DNA from: Trifolium pratense
Taxonomy: Eukaryota > Streptophyta > Magnoliopsida > Fabales > Fabaceae
Assembly (NCBI RefSeq): GCF_020283565.1
Contig: NC_060065.1
Location: 51,696,409-51,760,408 of the forward strand
Reading direction: 5' to 3'
Length of the DNA stretch: 64,000 nt
This document shows, piece after piece, positions 1-9,912 of the stretch. Position numbers and translations under genes: made by a program. A model generated the notes under the pieces. It did not search any database and was not told the origin of the DNA. It was given only the letters and a program-made list of their open reading frames with translations. Positions within the stretch are counted from its first letter, which is position 1. Each line of letters begins with the position of its first letter.

Positions 1-61
1 CATTTGCAAGATATTAAATTAAATATAATTACGATAATAATATAATTTTTTTTGTGGTAAC

Positions 62-222
62 CCTCCGGTTCTAGGATAGAGGGGGGGGGGGGGCAATAAT
101 CTAGAGTTTGGCCAAGAGGTAAGTAAAACCTAGCCAAAATTGTTCCTTCCAATAATCCAATCGAACTCAGGATCTCGCAAACAATCCGCCTTATGGGGAA
201 CTCATAAACCACTTGAGCCCAA
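62..222 (-). repeat. tRNA-derived SINE-like unit
   Basis: Read on the minus strand, this stretch has a tRNA-like A-box (GGGCTCAAGTGGTTTATGAG) followed by a B-box-like GAGTTCGATTGG, the usual head of plant SINEs. A run of 13 G residues (81-93) lies in its distal part. It sits just beyond the 3' end of the NFD6-like gene. No target-site duplication was identified, so the limits are approximate. Confidence 0.45.
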
Positions 223-279
223 TCATTCCATTTTTACAATAATAATATTGACTTTCAACTAATAAAATGCTAAACTATA

Positions 280-872
280 TTATATAATGTTTGCAGACAA
301 ACCTTCAAAAAACAATAATAATGCAACTAAACAAAACTCTTTGAAATGCTGAAAATTTGAAACTTTTGAGTAACAAATGATAATTGAGTATCAGAGAGAC
401 AGAGACAATACCTTCTGGGAGCCAAGCATAGCTGCGTTGAGAAACTACTAACTTTGATGTCATCAACGCCGAAGCAGTTACAGTATGGAACGGTAACATA
501 GATTCCAAACAGAAGCTCAATTCAACAGGTGACCTTCATACACAAACAATTCCACACAAAATATGATCAAATTCACTCATTTCCAGCTCAATAAATTAAC
601 CAAATTGCAATTGAACTAACACTAAATTCAGCACTAATAATCATGTTAAAAACTACTATTGATTCGTAAAAATTATATAGAAGGAGTAATTTCAGTTTTC
701 ATTGAAAAATTGTAGCGAATTACCTGAATGTGGATTGCGATATTGGCTTATTGGAGGCGATTCGGAAAGGAGAACGAGCTGCTTTAGCTTCTGCACCGAT
801 ACGGAACGCGGTGCGGCAGGCGGAGGATGATCGGAATATCGATCTCGCGGCGTTTCCGGCGACGGATGCCAT
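280..872 (-). CDS. NFD6: NUCLEAR FUSION DEFECTIVE 6-like mitochondrial protein
   Basis: Predicted exons 872-724, 533-412 and 302-280 encode about 97 residues. The N-terminus [15 protein letters not shown] is followed by a basic stretch with AARSPFR and then [16 protein letters not shown] and SYAWLPEG, which match the small NFD6 family. Arabidopsis NFD6 is mitochondrial and needed for nuclear fusion in the female gametophyte. The Arg/Ser-rich, acid-poor N-terminus fits a mitochondrial presequence. The ATG at 872-870 is chosen because the family-like sequence begins there. Exon 1/2 and 2/3 junctions have clean GT and AG sites. The last exon (ending ...GLSANII) is the least certain: family members differ here by alternative splicing, and reading past the 412 donor gives a different tail. 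Confidence 0.78.
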
Positions 873-1015
873 TTCGTTATCGGAAACGTTTCTAGGGTTT
901 GCGTAGTTTCTGCACACTCAACGGTTCGGGATTCTACCAAACTAAAACCCAGCTTGAGATGATGGGCTAGAATGTAAAAAACGGGCATAATATAGTTGGG
1001 GCTTAATTAAGCCCA
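873..1015 (-). promoter_or_regulatory. telo-box and site II motifs upstream of NFD6-like gene
   Basis: On the minus strand just upstream of the ATG lie a telo-box AAACCCTA (complement of 893-900) and a site II-type TGGGCT at 1010-1015; the other-strand TGGGCT occurs at 963-968. The telo-box/site II pair is established in promoters of plant genes for mitochondrial and ribosomal proteins, which fits the predicted product. Function here is inferred from motif and position only. Confidence 0.5.
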
Positions 1016-1059
1016 AACTTTTGTCTTCACAAAAAAAGAATTCAACATTATACCCATTT

Positions 1060-2135
1060 ATATTAGCTTATTTTTGAGCTTATGCAAACAGTTTATGTCA
1101 GCTTATGCAATTTTTATGTATTATTATAAATATACAATTTTCACTTGAACTTATTGTTTACGCTGGTTTTTCGTAAACAACCGCTAGTTTAGTTTAATTA
1201 CTTGCAGGACCAACTAGTAAATCTTAGGACATGTTTTGTGTATAAATTTTAATGTTCATCATTGAAATAAACATTTGGTAAACCAGTTTGAAAAAACAAT
1301 TTACAAAAGACGATGTAAATTAAACAAGATTCACTCGAATGAGAGAATTTGAAGAGATAAATTGCAAAAGAATGATTAAAATTGCATAAAAAATATAAAA
1401 GTTTTACAAAGAAAATAAATGGTTCACGAATTCATACATTTTATTCACTTCACCTTTTTCTCTGAACGCTTGGATACTTTAGGTTTGTGAATTTTGTATA
1501 TGAATTGTGACCCTTATTCCAATTGAAGAAACTACTATTTATATGCACAAGATTGAACAACTGCTTGTGCAACATGCTTCGTCAGCTCTCTAAACTCATG
1601 ATCCCACGATCTCTTGATCTCGCTTGAAAAGAGTAACTGCCTCCTAACTTCAACTGTCGCTCGAACCTAGCCTTCGAACCTCTTGCCATTTCCTGCTGAA
1701 AATAATGAAAATAATTCTAAGTCCATAATCTCTTCGAATACTATGATTCGAAAACTCCATTTGATTCGAAGGCAATTTTGCCTCTTTATTAATAAGACAT
1801 TTTATGAATTTAAGACCTTTAAACAATCTTAATTAGGCAATTTGATCACATTTTCATATCTTTTATTAACTTATTTAATACATTCATTCTGGACCGTCAT
1901 GAATACATTTCATTTATTATTTTCATTCATTTAATTTAGTGACATACTTAAGATGGCGCACCAAATTAATATTAAATGCATATGGTCAAAAATTCGAGAT
2001 AACATTTATAAAATAGCATAAAACCTAATTTATATTGCATAAGCTCAAAAATAAATTAATCCAAACGGGCCCTTATAATAATACATAAAAATTATATAAG
2101 CTAAAAAATAAGCTAATTTAAACGGGCCCTTAGTT
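1060..2135. repeat. Inverted-repeat element with AGCTTATTTT-rich arms
   Basis: The left arm (about 1063-1130; TTAGCTTATTTTTGAGCTTA, then ATTTTTATGTATTATTATA) recurs inverted at about 2037-2130. The right arm also contains two tandem copies of a ~60-bp unit with AAACGGGCCCTTA. The ~900 bp between the arms shows no convincing gene. This looks like an old DNA transposon or nested MITEs; no target duplication could be fixed. Confidence 0.5.
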
Positions 2136-2157
2136 AGACCTAGATCAAGGTCAAACC

Positions 2158-2846
2158 TAGGGGTGCTCAAATCCAAACCAATCCAAATAAAAACCGAAAA
2201 CCGATCCAAAAAAACCGAAAATCGCAAAAAACCGAAGTTTTTTGGATGTGTTTGAATGTTCTTTTGTGAAAACCGCTGGATCGGATCGGATTTCGGATTG
2301 ATTTCTTAAAACCGATCCAAACCAAACCAAACCGCATACATATATTTTAATATTTATTTATCTTTTTATTAGTATAAATATATATATTGCATTAACTTTT
2401 TTCATTTTAAATTTTGTTAATACTATAGGTTAGTTTAATTTAATCTATTTTAAATTTTGTTAATACTATATGTTAGTTTAATTTAATCTATTTTTTTTTG
2501 ACTTTTTGTATGTTTCGAATATAATTGGTAATTGTCATTCCAAAATATTAATTTTCAATATATTATATGTTATATTTTACATCAAACTTAATATTTATTT
2601 TGTCAAAAATGTCAAACTATTATTTTGTAGCGTTTTTTATAATATTTATATTTATTAAAAAAATTATAATTTATAATTTGGATATCCAAAAACCGATCCA
2701 AATTAAACCGCATAATATTGGATCGGATTGGATCGGATTTTTTTTATTTGTCATCCAAAACCGAACCAAACCGCAAATGAATTTATTTTTGGATCGGATG
2801 AGTTTTTGGCTCAAAACCGATCCAAACCGAACCGCGAGCACCCCTA
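2158..2846. mobile_element. Non-autonomous hAT-like element, 689 bp, with 8-bp TSD
   Basis: Terminal inverted repeats TAGGGGTGCTC / GAGCACCCCTA are flanked by a perfect 8-bp duplication GTCAAACC (2150-2157 and 2847-2854), the duplication length typical of hAT transposons. Sub-terminal regions are rich in inverted CGGATCGGATTGG/AACCGATCCAAACC motifs. The 109-codon open frame inside (2567-2896) runs past the element end, resembles nothing and is treated as chance. No transposase is present. Confidence 0.75.
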
Positions 2847-3256
2847 GTCAAACCTATTATAAAAAATTGAAAAACTCAAAATATGATTTTTTTTAAAGCT
2901 AGATTTGTTATTTTCTTTGACTATCTTTTAACTAAATTTGTTATTTTTAGTTAGCTATGTTTGTTATTTTATGTTACAATCTTTTAGATAGATTTGTTAT
3001 TTTTATTTTTCCCCACGGCTTAAACTAGATAAGTTTTGTGGATTCCAAATTATCTACTCTTTCTTTCTAGTTTCGAAAATCTGGTGAATTCAAGGGCTTT
3101 ATCCGACAAATTTTTAGCTTATGAACTTGTATTCTTATTATAGGATTATCGCTTCTACGGAAAAAAGTTGTAGGTTATGAGGGTTAGGTAGAGGGGTATA
3201 ATTTACAATTCACTTCACTTTTGTGGACCGGACTTATATTTCGGGTCAAAGAGATC

Positions 3257-3262
3257 CACGTG
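3257..3262 (+). promoter_or_regulatory. G-box (CACGTG) upstream of CBP20
   Basis: A perfect palindromic CACGTG core lies 83 bp before the CBP20 start codon. G-boxes bind bZIP and bHLH factors. It is a single motif near the probable transcription start; whether it acts is unknown. Confidence 0.4.
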
Positions 3263-3344
3263 AGTGTTCGTCTTCTCGAGCTTCACTGCCCTAATTGTGT
3301 ATCTGAAAATCGAAACAATACACTGTTAACACTTTCTCAGAGCA

Positions 3345-6300
3345 ATGGCGTCGTTATTCAAGGTACACTACTATACTCTTCACAACACCGAACTTTTCCT
3401 AATTTGATTCGATTATTTGATTCAATTTTCTTCTTCTTTGTGAACGAATTAGGATCCGGCGAAGATCTCGGCGTATCGAGATAGAAGATTCCCTGGAAAT
3501 CAAGAAGAGTTTGAGCATGCGTTGATTACTTCAACCACCGTTTATGTTGGGAATATGTCGTTTTACACTACGGAAGAACAAATTTATGAACTTTTTTCAC
3601 GAGCTGGTGAAATTAAGAAGATTATCATGGGTTTGGATAAGAACACTAAAACTCCTTGCGGTTTTTCCTTCGTTTCGTAAGTTACAATTTTTATTCAAAC
3701 TTAATAAAACCTAATCATATCATATTAATTTCGTTAATTAATTTATTTATTTTTTGTTCTAGATATCAGCATGCATTTGTTTATTATTAATTTGTAACAA
3801 AAGTGATTGAATTGTACCCTGCATAGGATGTGAGAATTGGTCTATAAGTCCCAGCTCAACTGGCAAATGCCGATATTGCTAGGTTGGATGCCTTCACCTG
3901 GGTTTGAACCTGAGACTTTGAAGTTCCTCCGTTTTGGGGGGATTTTGTTTTATGAGGAAAAATAATCTTCCTCATTCAACTTGTTGGACTACCTTTCCCT
4001 TATAAATAGACCTTTAGCTGTTTGAATAGTGTAGTTAGAATTATGCATTGGTAATTGCAGTGATTTATTGGCCATTGGGAATGTTATTCTGTGCTGATTG
4101 ATGAATATGTGTTTGTATGTAATTGTTACTAGATATTACTCTCGCGAGGATACTGAGGATGCCTGCAAATATATAAGTGGAACGATACTGGATGATCGCC
4201 CTATTCGTGTTGATTTTGACTGGGGATTTCAGGATGGAAGGCAATGGGGTCGGGGTCGTAGTGGTGGCCAGGTAACAACTTTTGTGTAACTAACTATGCA
4301 TGTGAATATTTTAAACTAGTAGTCGAGTCCATTGTTTATGTAGACAATTTGGTTATTTTTAGTTGTATTTTACAAATTTTTGTTTTCAGCATTTTCACCA
4401 ATAGAAAAGAGAATAATAATAACACAATGCTTACAACAACAACAACCAAGCCTTATCCCATTAAGTAGGGTCGGCTACATGAATCAAATGACGCCAAAAT
4501 GTTCTGTCATATATCTATCATATCTCTATTTCAACTCATGAATATTTTGCCATAATGTTCGTTTCAATGTTATGTTATTTTATTCTGATCACAATGGCTC
4601 CTCCTAATTTTTTTAAATATCAGTTCTGTCTTTTGATTGAAGAATTGTTTTTTTTTTTCTTTCAATATAAGACTTTTATATATTTTATGATAATCTTGTT
4701 GTAACCCATAGTTTTTAAGATTTCCCTGCCATATCCTAATCTATGCATTGTATCCATGTTGTTTCTTTATTTGCTAGTTATTATGCCTTTGTTTCCTAAG
4801 GTTGCTTTTGTTCTTGGCTAATATTGGCTGGTGCTGTTAATTTTTGCAGGTCCGTGATGAATATCGCACTGATTATGATCCAGATATCCTTTTAACTGTT
4901 ATACATAAATTATCTGCAATTGACATCATTGTGTGATTCTTAATATTCTAGAATGAACGTTACATTTGACACGTTCAAACAAACAAGTTTATTACATATA
5001 CTATGATTTTACATGGTCTAATTGAAATTGAATATTCGCATACCTATACTTGATCTTGAACAAGTGATTATTCCGAAAAGTTACTTCAAAAATTACTCGT
5101 ATGCACCCCTTTTTTTTTTCCTTAATTCTTCATACGTAGAGGTGGATATGGGAAGTTGGTTCAGAAAGAGTTAGAAGTACAGAGGCATCTTGTAGATTAT
5201 GGCACTGGTTCTTTGGGATCTTTTCCGCCTGTTATTCCTTCATGTAAGTGGCTGTTATATATATATATATATTTTTTTAACAGAACTGTTATATCTTATA
5301 TGGATCTTTAGCTGCTAGTAGCAACCATGGCTCAACATTTTAGTTGTTATTAATAACAAAAAAATATTATGTAATTTTTTTTATTACTATTTTACTTATT
5401 TACCTTACCTGCTTGATTTTTATTGAATGATTAGTAACAACACAAACTGGAAAAGAAAGCGAATTAAGGACTACTCTCACCGACTCATTTGTCCATACCT
5501 AAGTTTACATTGTTAGTTACAATATTTCTATGTCTCAATGTCTGTGTTATACAATACATGAGGCAGCCTACAACTATGTGCATTTTTTCAATTAGCCTAT
5601 TTTCTCTTGCACTGCATCTTATTTGGGTTCAAGATTCAGTTAAATATTGTCTTTAGACTTCAGTTTGTTAGATATCATATGATCTCAATATTGTATGCCA
5701 GGCCAAAGTACCAACATGTGTTAGTCTTATAGTGAACCAGCCTCTGTTTTTATGGTTGCCTTTCAACTATCTAATTTATTTTTACATTGTAAAATTTGTG
5801 GTAGTTCTCTTTCATTTGACATGAGCTTGTATTCTCTGCAAATTTAACGATTCTGAAATTTTAATCTTGCAGATGGTGGTAGACATGGTGGTGGCCATGG
5901 TCATGGTGGTGGTTATGGTCATGGTGGTTCTCGTCGGCATGGTAGAGGTAGTTTCATCTTAACACAATGTCTTTTGTCCATCAATTTAAATGTTTAAGAA
6001 GAACGTTGGGGTATTGTTTATTATTTTCCTTTGAAATTAATAATGATTTAATTCCATTTGTCTCTTTTGCATTATAGATTACCCTAGGAAGAGATATAGA
6101 GACGATGATCGCCACCACACAAACGAGCCCTCAAAAAGATCATCAGATCATGAATCTCGGAGGAACTCTGACCATGAATCTAGACCGGTAAACTCTACAA
6201 ATCTTGATGATCTTTGGTCGTATTGTTCAATTATATACAAAAGTTTTTTTTTTTTTTTTAAGTATTTGTTAAGAAGTCCCACATTAGTTGAGAGATGGCC

Positions 6301-6608
6301 TGAATAAGTGTTTATATACTAGAGGCAATCCTCACCTTACAAGCCGGTTTTGTAAGGATGAGTTAGGCCCAATACTCATTTCTAAGAGTATTATTTATAA
6401 AAGTTGAAGTTGCACTGTCTAATAGTTTTACATAGCATGTGGAACTTGTTCCTTTAACTGAAGGCTTATGCTTTATTTGTATTCCTCATCTTTATGTTTA
6501 TTTCTTAATCAATTACTTGATCTGATGTAGCAGGAAAAAAATCCACGATTTCGGGAGAGTGGTGATTCTGACGATGATGAAGAAGATGATCGAAAAAGGC
6601 GGGGTTAA
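3345..6608 (+). CDS. CBP20: Nuclear cap-binding protein subunit 2 (CBP20)
   Basis: Eight predicted exons (3345-3362, 3453-3676, 4133-4271, 4850-4883, 5136-5243, 5873-5947, 6078-6187, 6531-6608) give about 261 residues, close to Arabidopsis CBP20 (257). CBP20 pairs with CBP80/ABH1 to bind the m7G cap in the nucleus and acts in splicing and miRNA processing. An RRM spans about 35-112, with RNP2 VYVGNM and RNP1 CGFSFVSYY. Tyr14 and Tyr37 match the cap-stacking tyrosines of human CBP20. The run [20 protein letters not shown] is highly conserved. The tail has a Gly/His repeat and then a basic-acidic NLS-like end. Intron 4 (4884-5135) is AT-AC with U12 signals. The last intron holds a TRIM solo LTR. 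The last exon has a TAGCAG tandem acceptor, so length may vary by one residue. Confidence 0.95.
3840..3962 (+). repeat. SINE-like unit in CBP20 intron 2
   Basis: The A-box-like CAGCTCAACTGGCAAATG and the B-box-like GGGTTTGAACCTGAGAC lie about 50 bp apart, as in tRNA-derived SINEs. It is intronic and should be spliced out. No target duplication was located. Confidence 0.5.
4884..5135 (+). other. U12-type AT-AC intron of CBP20
   Basis: The 5' splice site reads G/ATATCCTTT, an exact match to the minor-spliceosome AT-AC consensus. The 3' end carries the U12 branch-point consensus TTCCTTAAT (5118-5126) 9 nt before the terminal AC at 5134-5135. Joining here restores the conserved [13 protein letters not shown] major-class GT-AG alternative would break this conserved stretch. 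Arabidopsis CBP20 is known from the literature to contain a U12-dependent AT-AC intron, so the feature is conserved rather than new. Confidence 0.93.
6267..6387 (+). mobile_element. Solo LTR of a TRIM element in CBP20 intron 7
   Basis: This 121-bp sequence begins TGTTAAGAAGTCCCACATTA and ends ...CATTTCTAAGA, and is flanked by a perfect 5-bp duplication GTATT (6262-6266, 6388-6392). It is clearly homologous, in the opposite orientation, to the two LTRs of the intact TRIM at 10574-10929. A single LTR with a target duplication is the product of LTR-LTR recombination. Confidence 0.85.
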
Positions 6609-7505
6609 CCAAAATGTCATAGTTAATGAAACTTATATCATTGAAAGTTTTCTTCTAGCATGATGAAAATTGGCAAATTGTGCATTGTACATCACTGCAA
6701 AGTGCAAAGAACTTACTACTAACTTGTGATATTCTTGGCTATATCTACTGCATTGTTAACTTTTTCTTATTCTTGTTTTTTCTCGCAATGAATTAGAATT
6801 AGTTAACTCTTCATATCTAAATGATTTGGCATTGATCCTGTTTGATTAATCTGACACTACGGGTTTGCCTTCACAATGTTAACGTTACTATGAATGCGAT
6901 ATTTATTTATGTATGCTCTCAAAGTCAAACATACTCCCTACGCAAAAGGCCCTATTGTCTAGCAGGAGAAATATGGTTACATGGATTTGATCCTGTAATA
7001 TTCATTCAGTTTAGATATTGTTTAAGAAACCAAAAGCTTATCACTCTTTTAATCAAGGAAAATATGTGGTTCAAAACTGACATATCCCACAACCTTCACA
7101 AAAATGAAAGAAATAATAGTTTTTATGTATGACTGCCGTTGGGAAAAAGAAATATGGAAAGATAACCCTATTTAATCAACAGTTGATACTTTGGTTAAAT
7201 TTCTTAATGTGTGATTTGGGCCAACCAAATAATATAAGAACAACTAAAATCGCCTACTTCGTGTAACTGCATGATTTTCCTACCGTGTGGAATCCAAGTC
7301 CTTGCATTCGGCCGTCAACTCGTGGAAGAAAATTTCTTGCCATAGCGTACATGAAAAGTAAATGGGAACATAAAAAATAACTTGCCTTAATTTTGCCATA
7401 GCTTTATAGGATTAGCTAAATATGGTCGGGGAATGCCACTTCTTTATTGGTTTTTTTTTTTTTATAAGCACCACTTCTTTATTGGTGATCTCACAGTAGT
7501 TTTGA
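6609..7505. other. CBP20 3' flank, no gene seen
   Basis: AT-rich sequence with the presumed CBP20 3' UTR and poly(A) region. The 96-codon open frame at 6842-7132 has no recognisable domain, biased composition or splice partners and is not called. Confidence 0.5.
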
Positions 7506-7671
7506 GGGAATGGATTCTCTCAAGTATAATTTACACTTGAGAGAATAAAGTGTGGTTTACCATTGATCAAGAGATAGAAACATATAAAAATTTAGAGAAA
7601 ATGAATTTAGATGGTATTAGATTACACTTTATTCTCTCAAGTGTAAATCACACTTGAGAGAATCCATTCCC
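7506..7671. mobile_element. Mutator-type MITE, 166 bp hairpin
   Basis: Terminal repeats GGGAATGGATTCTCTCAAGT / ACTTGAGAGAATCCATTCCC flank a short core. Inner CACTTGAGAGAATAAAGTGT is repeated inverted, so each arm is ~48 bp and could fold into a near-perfect hairpin. The flanks GTAGTTTTGA and GTAGTTTGA look like a 9-bp target duplication with one added T, as expected for Mutator-like elements. Confidence 0.7.
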
Positions 7672-7776
7672 GTAGTTTGATTATCTTTTATTAAATATAT
7701 ATGTATTTTCCAATTTATTCAATATATGTATTTTCCACAAGTTGTGTTTTTTTTTTTTTTACTAATCCACAAGTTG

Positions 7777-8001
7777 GGACTTGGATACAGTGCATTCACT
7801 GTGATGCAATCAGTGCATCATAGTCGTCTGATTGAAATCAAACGATTCAGATTTAAATGCAGTTTAAATATAATAATTCTGATCTTTAAATACAAGCCGT
7901 CCAATCTGGATCCAACAGTTTTAAATTCACTGACTGCACGCACATGCAGTCAAGGGACTGCACATGCAGTCAAGGGTGCTGACTGCACCCAATCGAGGTC
8001 C
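7777..8001. mobile_element. MITE, 225 bp, 9-bp TSD
   Basis: The ends GGACTTGGATAC... and ...AATCGAGGTCC form an imperfect inverted repeat, flanked by a perfect 9-bp duplication CACAAGTTG (7768-7776, 8002-8010). A third CACAAGTTG copy occurs at 7736-7744. The interior has repeated inverted ACTGCATG/CATGCAGT words, including GCACATGCAGTCAAGG twice in tandem. The 9-bp duplication suggests a Mutator-like origin. The overlapping open frame 7726-8064 is a by-product. Confidence 0.65.
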
Positions 8002-8010
8002 CACAAGTTG

Positions 8011-8922
8011 TGCTATAAACATTGCACTTTGGACCACCTTGGCTTGATTGCATCAAATTGTTGAAATAATAAGTGCTTTAGTTTCATGCCTTTTGCACAA
8101 ATGTAACTTACAAGTGTTCATGATTGTTCTTCTTCTAATCATCACAGAAAAAAACACATAAATCATGTTTTTCTACCTTCACACCAAGAAAGGAGGAAAC
8201 AAACTTAAGATTTTATTTAGGTTTTGCTCACTCATTTTGCAATTTATTTTCTAGTTAGTTTAATTTTCTATATTAAATTAATTAATTTTGACAGAAAAAA
8301 AGATTAACATAGAGAGATTTAAAAAGTCCAAGACTCAGCATCCGATCCAAAGACCGACCAATTTGAGGGACACCAATCCCACCGCCCACTTGCGGGAGTA
8401 CCTATTTAAAGCCTTCTTTTTTTTTTCTCTGTATAGAACCAACCCAACACAGGAAGTGGCACCAGGAAGATTCGAACATGAGACCTTAAACAATATTCCT
8501 CCTTTAACGCCACTAATATTTTTGTTTGATATACTATCTAGCACGGTCGTTTCAGATCGAATGCATATCCAATGTCATCAACACATGTAATTACACTCAA
8601 TTACTACTAGGTATGAATCAAGGCTTCTAATCTATTGATATGAAGAAATCCAAAACAGAATTTTGATAACATACTAATTAACAAAGATAAAAGCTTGTGC
8701 TTTCTGATTGTTAAATACATTAACACAAAATGATTGTTACATTAACACAAAATGTTAAATAGTTTCCACAAAGAAGATAGAATAGAACCTCACACAGAAA
8801 AACATGAAACTGTGCAAGATCATGGATGCATAAAACTTGAAAATAAAGCATCACAATTATCTCGTTACTTAATATTTTCTTGTTTTGTATGTCATATATA
8901 TAAAAAAAGAACAGAACACTCA
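8011..8922. other. Intergenic, downstream of E6-like gene
   Basis: No gene recognised. A GATTCGAACATGAGACC word near 8470 resembles a decayed SINE B-box on the minus strand. Tandem TGTTACATTAACACAAAATG-like words (8725-8757) lie near the presumed 3' UTR of the E6-like gene. Confidence 0.4.
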
Positions 8923-9822
8923 TCATGGTTTGCTGAATGTGTAACCTTGTGCTTCTTGTTGTCTCTCATACTCTTCCATTGTCTCAAACTCATTTGGATA
9001 CTGGTTTTTTTCATAGTTACCTTCATTTTCAGTACTTCCTCTCCCTGATTCATATCCATTTTCTTTATTATAATTCTCATTTTCCCTATCTACATTGTAA
9101 GAGTACTTTCCATTCTCCATAAACCTTGTGTCACTCATTCCTTCTCTTTTCCTCTCATAACCATTGCCATAATTGCTCTTGTATTCCTCATTGCTGTAGT
9201 TTTTTGTGTACACTTCATTGTTGTTGTTATTGCTGTAATTGTTCTTGTACTCTTCGCCGTTGTAGTTTTTTGTGTACACTTCATTGTTGTTGTTGTTGTA
9301 ATTGTTCTTGTACTCTTCATTGTTGTGGTTGTACTCTTCATTGTTGTAGTTTTTTGTGTAAACTTCATTGTTGTTGTGGAGATTGGTTTGAGGATATCCT
9401 TTTTTGTAGCTCTTATTATCATTGAGATCTTCATTAAGAAGCTCATTTTCAAAGTCTGTTATAGTTTTTGGAGTTTCCTTGGTTGAAGAATATTGGCTAG
9501 AATCAATGCCATAGAGACCGTAACCATGTCCCTCCTTTTCGACTAAAAATTCGGGTTCCGGTGCTGGTCCTGATGGTATAGTAGTTGTTCCAATTTCTGG
9601 TGCTGATGCTGGCTCTTGTGCTAGTGTTGGTCCTGGTGCCGGTGCCAGTGTTGGTGCTGTTGTCGGTGCAGGTGTCGGTGCTGGTAATTGAGGATCTTCA
9701 ACTTTGTGAGTGGTTTTGAAATGAGAAAAGAAACTAAAGAATTTACCTTCTCTTGCTTGAATTTGGGGTGAGAGGAAAAGTACTAACAATAAGAAAGAAA
9801 GTTGGTTTCCAAGAGACGCCAT
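8923..9822 (-). CDS. Protein E6-like secreted Asn/Tyr-rich protein
   Basis: An intronless frame of 299 residues from the ATG at 9822-9820. A hydrophobic signal peptide (about 1-24, ending SPQIQA) is followed by a Pro/Ala/Thr tract (PAPTPAPTTAPTLAPAPGP) and YGLYGIDSSQYS. Repeats of the type NNEVYTKNYNNEEYKNNY (about 145-225) come next, and then YERKREGMSDTRFMENGKYSYNV. That last block and its spacing are characteristic of cotton fibre protein E6 and relatives, which are apoplastic proteins of unknown biochemical role. The open frame extends 80 codons upstream, but that part is promoter-like and contains a TATA box, so the shorter start is chosen. The repeats are built from AAC/AAT-rich triplets and probably vary in length between alleles. 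Confidence 0.88.
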   Translation of the reverse strand: MASLGNQLSFLLLVLFLSPQIQAREGKFFSFFSHFKTTHKVEDPQLPAPTPAPTTAPTLAPAPGPTLAQEPASAPEIGTTTIPSGPAPEPEFLVEKEGHGYGLYGIDSSQYSSTKETPKTITDFENELLNEDLNDNKSYKKGYPQTNLHNNNEVYTKNYNNEEYNHNNEEYKNNYNNNNNEVYTKNYNGEEYKNNYSNNNNNEVYTKNYSNEEYKSNYGNGYERKREGMSDTRFMENGKYSYNVDRENENYNKENGYESGRGSTENEGNYEKNQYPNEFETMEEYERQQEAQGYTFSKP

Positions 9823-9904
9823 TGCGTAGAATGTAAACGAAATGGAATGGAATAGAACAGACAATGAGTTTATGACTGTTGAGAGAATCAAATTGTTAGG
9901 GTCA

Positions 9905-9912
9905 TTTTTATA
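9905..9912 (-). promoter_or_regulatory. TATA box of the E6-like gene
   Basis: TATAAAAA on the minus strand lies 83 bp before the chosen ATG, at the right spacing for a short 5' UTR. It supports the start at 9822 rather than the longer open frame. Confidence 0.6.

Noticed and set aside
692..988. 98-codon minus-strand frame overlapping NFD6-like exon 1
   Set aside because: It is the shadow frame; the family sequence [11 protein letters not shown]... is in the other frame.
7726..8064. 112-codon frame
   Set aside because: It lies across a MITE with a precise 9-bp target duplication; composition follows the repeat.
9126..9425. Cysteine-rich plus-strand frame opposite the E6-like repeats
   Set aside because: It is produced by the antisense of AAC/AAT repeat codons (TTG/TGT), not an independent gene.
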